DNA from: Pandoraea faecigallinarum
Lineage (GTDB): Bacteria > Pseudomonadota > Gammaproteobacteria > Burkholderiales > Burkholderiaceae
NCBI RefSeq assembly: GCF_001029105.3
Contig: NZ_CP011807.3
Coordinates: 124,001 to 188,000 of the forward strand
Length of the DNA: 64,000 bases
Reading direction: 5' to 3'
Part shown: positions 61,210 to 64,000 of the stretch, piece after piece
How the letters are laid out: each line of letters begins with the position of its first letter
Position numbering within the stretch: the first letter of the stretch is position 1
Program-made: the position numbers and the translations under genes
Notes under the pieces: generated by a model
The model's input: only the letters and a program-made list of their open reading frames with translations
Database searches by the model: none
Told to the model about the DNA's origin: nothing

Positions 61210-61843
61210 CATGCCGGTCATCGGTGTCCTGAGCTTCTTCACGTTGTTGCCTTTTCTGGTCGCCTCGGGGACCTGTTTCGTCAAATTTTCCATCGTGTTC
61301 GTGATGGTGCGCAACGCGCTCGGCCTGCAACAGGTGCCAAGCAACATGACGCTCAACGGCGCCGCGTTGCTGCTTTCGGTCTTCGTGATGCTGCCGGTCG
61401 CCACCGCGGTGCTCGACGCCTATCACGCCAACGCCGTGAATTTCGCCGACCCGAATTCGGTGCGACGCTTTCTCGACGACGGGCTTTCGCCCTACCGCGA
61501 CTATCTGGTGAAGTACGCCGACCCTCAGCTCACGCAGTTCTTCGCACGTCAGGAGATGAGCCGCGACGGCGCGGACGTGCCCGTCGACGCCACGGCGCCG
61601 TCGATCTTCGCCCTGTTGCCGGCCTACGCGCTGACCGAGATCAAGAATGCGTTCACGATCGGCTTCTACCTCTACCTGCCGTTCGTCGTCGTGGATCTGG
61701 TCGTCTCCAGCGTGCTGCTCTCGCTGGGCATGATGATGATGAGTCCGGTGACGATCTCGGTGCCGATCAAGTTGATTCTTTTCGTGGCGATGGACGGGTG
61801 GTCGCTGCTGTCGCAGGGACTGGTTCGCCAGTATCTGCCGTGA
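61199..61843 (+). CDS. sctR: Type III export gate protein SctR (SpaP/BsaW class)
   Basis: A 214-residue membrane protein with about four hydrophobic segments. Family blocks include FVKFSIVFVMVRNALGLQQVP, seen as KFSIVFVMVRNALGLQQ, and ALTEIKNAFTIGFYLYLPFV with MMMMSPVTISVPIKLILFV. It is part of the SctRST helical export gate. It overlaps sctQ by 11 bases. Confidence 0.96.
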   Translation: MWTDMPVIGVLSFFTLLPFLVASGTCFVKFSIVFVMVRNALGLQQVPSNMTLNGAALLLSVFVMLPVATAVLDAYHANAVNFADPNSVRRFLDDGLSPYRDYLVKYADPQLTQFFARQEMSRDGADVPVDATAPSIFALLPAYALTEIKNAFTIGFYLYLPFVVVDLVVSSVLLSLGMMMMSPVTISVPIKLILFVAMDGWSLLSQGLVRQYLP

Positions 61844-61852
61844 GGACCTCGC

Positions 61853-62119
61853 GTGCTGGATAACCTGATCTTCGCGGGTAATCGCGCGCTTTACCTCGTG
61901 CTGATTCTCTCGGCCGGGCCTGTCGCGGTCGCGACGCTCGTGGGCGTGGCCATCGGTTTGCTTCAGACCGTGACGCAGGTGCAGGAGCAGACGCTGCCGT
62001 TCGGCCTGAAGTTGCTTGCCGTGTCGTTGAGCCTGTTCCTGCTGGCCGACTGGTACGGGGAGACGCTGGTGGCGTTCGGCGCGTCGATGATGCAACTCGC
62101 CATGGCGGGCAAAGCCTGA
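61853..62119 (+). CDS. sctS: Type III export gate protein SctS (SpaQ/BsaX class)
   Basis: An 88-residue protein with two membrane helices in a hairpin (VLILSAGPVAVATLVGVAIG and GLKLLAVSLSLFLLADWYGE) joined by the conserved QTVTQVQEQTLPF loop. It starts at GTG 61853, nine bases after sctR. Component of the SctRST gate complex. Confidence 0.95.
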   Translation: MLDNLIFAGNRALYLVLILSAGPVAVATLVGVAIGLLQTVTQVQEQTLPFGLKLLAVSLSLFLLADWYGETLVAFGASMMQLAMAGKA

Positions 62120-62120
62120 G

Positions 62121-62927
62121 ATGGATCTGTCGCTGGTCTTCGCGCATCACGAAGGCATCATGGCGAGCGCAATCGCCTACGCCCGCGTCGCGCCATCGGT
62201 GTTCCTCCTGCCGATTCTCAACGGCAACGTGCTCGCCGGCGTGGTGCGTACGGTCGTCTCCATGTGGATCGCGGCCGGTGTCTGGCCGTACCCCTACGGC
62301 GCGCCGCTCGCGCTCGACGCGCCCATCGCGGTCGTGTTGCTGCGCGAGGCCGCCATCGGATTGCTGATCGCCATTGCCGTCGCCTTTCCCTTCTGGGTGT
62401 TTCACGCGTTGGGCGCTTACATCGACAACCAGCGCGGCGCCACGCTCAGCAGCGTGATCGACCCGGCGAACGGCGTCGATACCTCCGAATTGGCGGGCTT
62501 CTTTCAGTGGTTCGGTGCGGTGATTTATCTGCATCTGGGCGGCATGACGCTGTTGCTCGAACTGCTTGCCAGAAGCTATCGCGTCTGCGGGCCATTCGGG
62601 GCATGCACGCTGTCGGTCGCGCGCGTACACGCGTTTCTCGATGCCCTCGTCGGGCATGCCATTGTGCTTTCGGCGCCGGTCGTCGGCGCGCTGTTCCTGT
62701 CCGAAATCCTGCTCGGGCTGCTCTCGCGCTTCGCGCCACAGGTCAACGCGTTCGCGCTTTCGCTCACCATCAAGAGCGTGATCGGATTCACGATCTTGCT
62801 GATCTATTTCGCCGCGACGCTGCCCGAGGCGATCGTGCCGCTTTTCACGCGACCGGAGGATGTCGTGCGCTGGCTTTCGCCGTCCGCGGCCGGAACGGCG
62901 GGGACTTCAGGGAACTCGGGCGCATAG
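62121..62927 (+). CDS. sctT: Type III export gate protein SctT (SpaR/BsaY class)
   Basis: A 268-residue protein with about six to eight hydrophobic stretches and the SpaR/FliR-type blocks APSVFLLPILNGNVLAG, YIDNQRGATLSSVIDPANG and SGFT-like ending NAFALSLTIKSVIGFTILL. One base separates it from sctS. The C-terminal ten residues (TAGTSGNSGA) are Gly/Ser-rich and run into a repetitive spacer. Confidence 0.95.
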   Translation: MDLSLVFAHHEGIMASAIAYARVAPSVFLLPILNGNVLAGVVRTVVSMWIAAGVWPYPYGAPLALDAPIAVVLLREAAIGLLIAIAVAFPFWVFHALGAYIDNQRGATLSSVIDPANGVDTSELAGFFQWFGAVIYLHLGGMTLLLELLARSYRVCGPFGACTLSVARVHAFLDALVGHAIVLSAPVVGALFLSEILLGLLSRFAPQVNAFALSLTIKSVIGFTILLIYFAATLPEAIVPLFTRPEDVVRWLSPSAAGTAGTSGNSGA

Positions 62928-62928
62928 G

Positions 62929-62957
62929 GGACACAGGGGAACATAGGGGACATAGGG
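62929..62957 (+). repeat. Short GGGGACA-type tandem repeats before sctU
   Basis: The spacer between sctT and sctU carries four near-copies of (C)ATAGGGGA / ACAGGGGA in 29 bases. Each copy is purine-rich and resembles a ribosome-binding site. It is a simple-sequence tract that could vary by slippage. Confidence 0.7.
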
Positions 62958-62966
62958 GCGAGAGCC

Positions 62967-64000
62967 ATGGGCGAGAAGACGGAGAAGCCGACACAAAAAC
63001 GGTTGCGCGATGCCGCGAAGAAGGGGCAGTCGTTCAAGAGCAAGGAACTGACGATGGTGACGCTCGTTTTCGTCGGCCTGCTCTTCGTGCTCTCGTCCGA
63101 TCCCTTGCTCTGGCTGATGCAGGAATACCGGCAGGTACTGGCCGACGCAAAGTTCGCCAATCCGCAGGCGTTTGCGGTGAGGCTGTTCCGGCATGGACTC
63201 GAAGCGTTCATGCCGGTGTTGCTCGTGTGTATCGCCGCAGCGGTACTGCCCTCGTTGCTTCAGACGGGATTTCTCTGGGCAAGTCAGGCGCTCAAGCTCA
63301 ATCTCGGGGCGATCAGTCCGTTGCACGGCGCCAAGCGCATCTTCAGCCTGAGAACGCTCAAGGACGCGCTCAAGTCGATTCTCTACCTGCTGAGTTTCGG
63401 TGCGATCGCCGCCGCGCTGTGGAGCCACGGCAAGGGCCTGCTGTTCGCACAGATCTACATGAGCCCCGCGGGCGTGGCCGCCGCCTGGGTCGCACTGGTG
63501 ACGAAACTGGTATGGATCGCGCTGGTGTGCGTGGTCCCGATCGCCATTCTCGATGCGATGGTCGAGTTCTGGCTGTTCATGCGCGAGCAACGCATGGAGC
63601 GCCACGAAGTCAAACGCGAGCAGAAGGACGCCGACGGCAACCCGGAGATCAAGCAGCGCCGTCGTGCCATGCATACCGAACTGCTTTCCGAAGCCGTGAA
63701 GGCAGATATTCGCGAGTCGCGGCTCATCATCGCCAACCCGACCCACATCGCCGTCGGCATCTACTTTCGTCCCGACATTGTCGCAATGCCGTTCATCTCG
63801 GTCATGGAGACCAATGCGCGGGCCCTCGCGGTGCGGCGGTATGCCGAGTCGCAGGGCGTGCCGGTCGTCGGGGACGTGGCGCTTGCGCGCCGGCTGTACG
63901 CGACACATCGCCGCTACACCTTCGTTTCCATCGAATCCATCGACGCCATCATGCGCCTGCTCGTCTGGCTGGAGGACGTCGAAAGAGCGGGCATGCACGA
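62967..64000 (+). CDS. sctU: Type III substrate-specificity switch SctU (SpaS/BsaZ class), 3' end cut by window
   Basis: ATG 62967 starts MGEKTEKPTQKRLRDAAKKG, the canonical N-terminus. 344 complete codons are visible with no stop, so only a short C-terminal piece is missing (SpaS has 356). Four membrane helices lie in the first 210 residues. The autocleavage motif NPTH (Asn257 to His260) is intact in IIANPTHIAVGIYF. Cleavage between Asn and Pro changes the export specificity. It follows sctT by 39 bases. Confidence 0.95.
   Translation, partial: MGEKTEKPTQKRLRDAAKKGQSFKSKELTMVTLVFVGLLFVLSSDPLLWLMQEYRQVLADAKFANPQAFAVRLFRHGLEAFMPVLLVCIAAAVLPSLLQTGFLWASQALKLNLGAISPLHGAKRIFSLRTLKDALKSILYLLSFGAIAAALWSHGKGLLFAQIYMSPAGVAAAWVALVTKLVWIALVCVVPIAILDAMVEFWLFMREQRMERHEVKREQKDADGNPEIKQRRRAMHTELLSEAVKADIRESRLIIANPTHIAVGIYFRPDIVAMPFISVMETNARALAVRRYAESQGVPVVGDVALARRLYATHRRYTFVSIESIDAIMRLLVWLEDVERAGMH

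Overview
The window is GC-rich, densely coded beta-proteobacterial DNA. Gene content and order (dprA-def-fmt-htpX-rsmB-ntrYX, pckG, queCED, cstA-ybdD, and a Bsa/SPI-1-type secretion cluster) point to the Burkholderiaceae. Pandoraea is my best guess; that is inference, since no rRNA or other marker gene is present.

Left part (1-26.9 kb), housekeeping and accessory genes. A GntR/FCD regulator cut by the window edge converges on an agmatine deiminase. Next come a small molybdopterin-type oxidoreductase, a 1252-residue SARP-like regulator (winged helix, BTAD, cyclase-like domain, ATPase, TPR), a Tat-exported sulfonate-type binding protein, and a Fur-boxed siderophore receptor with its PiuC/YbiX hydroxylase. 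A Spy-like periplasmic protein, DoxX, a thioesterase, a patatin, a D-2-hydroxyacid dehydrogenase and GTP-dependent PEP carboxykinase follow. Then there is a FitAB-type toxin-antitoxin pair, a Cache-domain two-component system divergent from cstA and a YbdD-type small gene, anaerobic hemN, and a LysR regulator that ends in an unusual nested hairpin.

Middle (27-44.3 kb), core genome. topB, a thioredoxin-like gene and dprA run leftward. def, an ArnT-like glycosyltransferase, fmt, htpX, rsmB, a DUF4390 gene, ntrY and a short ntrX run rightward. tRNA-Phe with a clear promoter and terminator and the queC-queE-queD queuosine operon follow.

Right part (44.4-64 kb), virulence-type region. A small proline-rich protein with three PPPY motifs, a DsrE-like exported protein and a Sel1-repeat protein precede a complete rightward type III secretion locus of the SPI-1/Bsa class. 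The order is sctD, F, I, J, K, L, a small unknown gene, an InvF-type AraC activator, then sctC, W, V, N, O, P, Q, R, S, T and sctU, the last running off the edge. Most of these genes overlap by a few bases, which implies translational coupling. No InvB-type chaperone lies between sctV and sctN, and no InvH-like pilotin, translocon or recognised effector gene is visible; these may lie beyond the right edge.

The best leads for new biology are the triple-PPPY protein beside the secretion locus, the in-frame internal start in sctQ, a hairpin over the ribosome-binding region of sctD, the nested palindrome at 26935-27026, and the NtrX that lacks its AAA+ domain.
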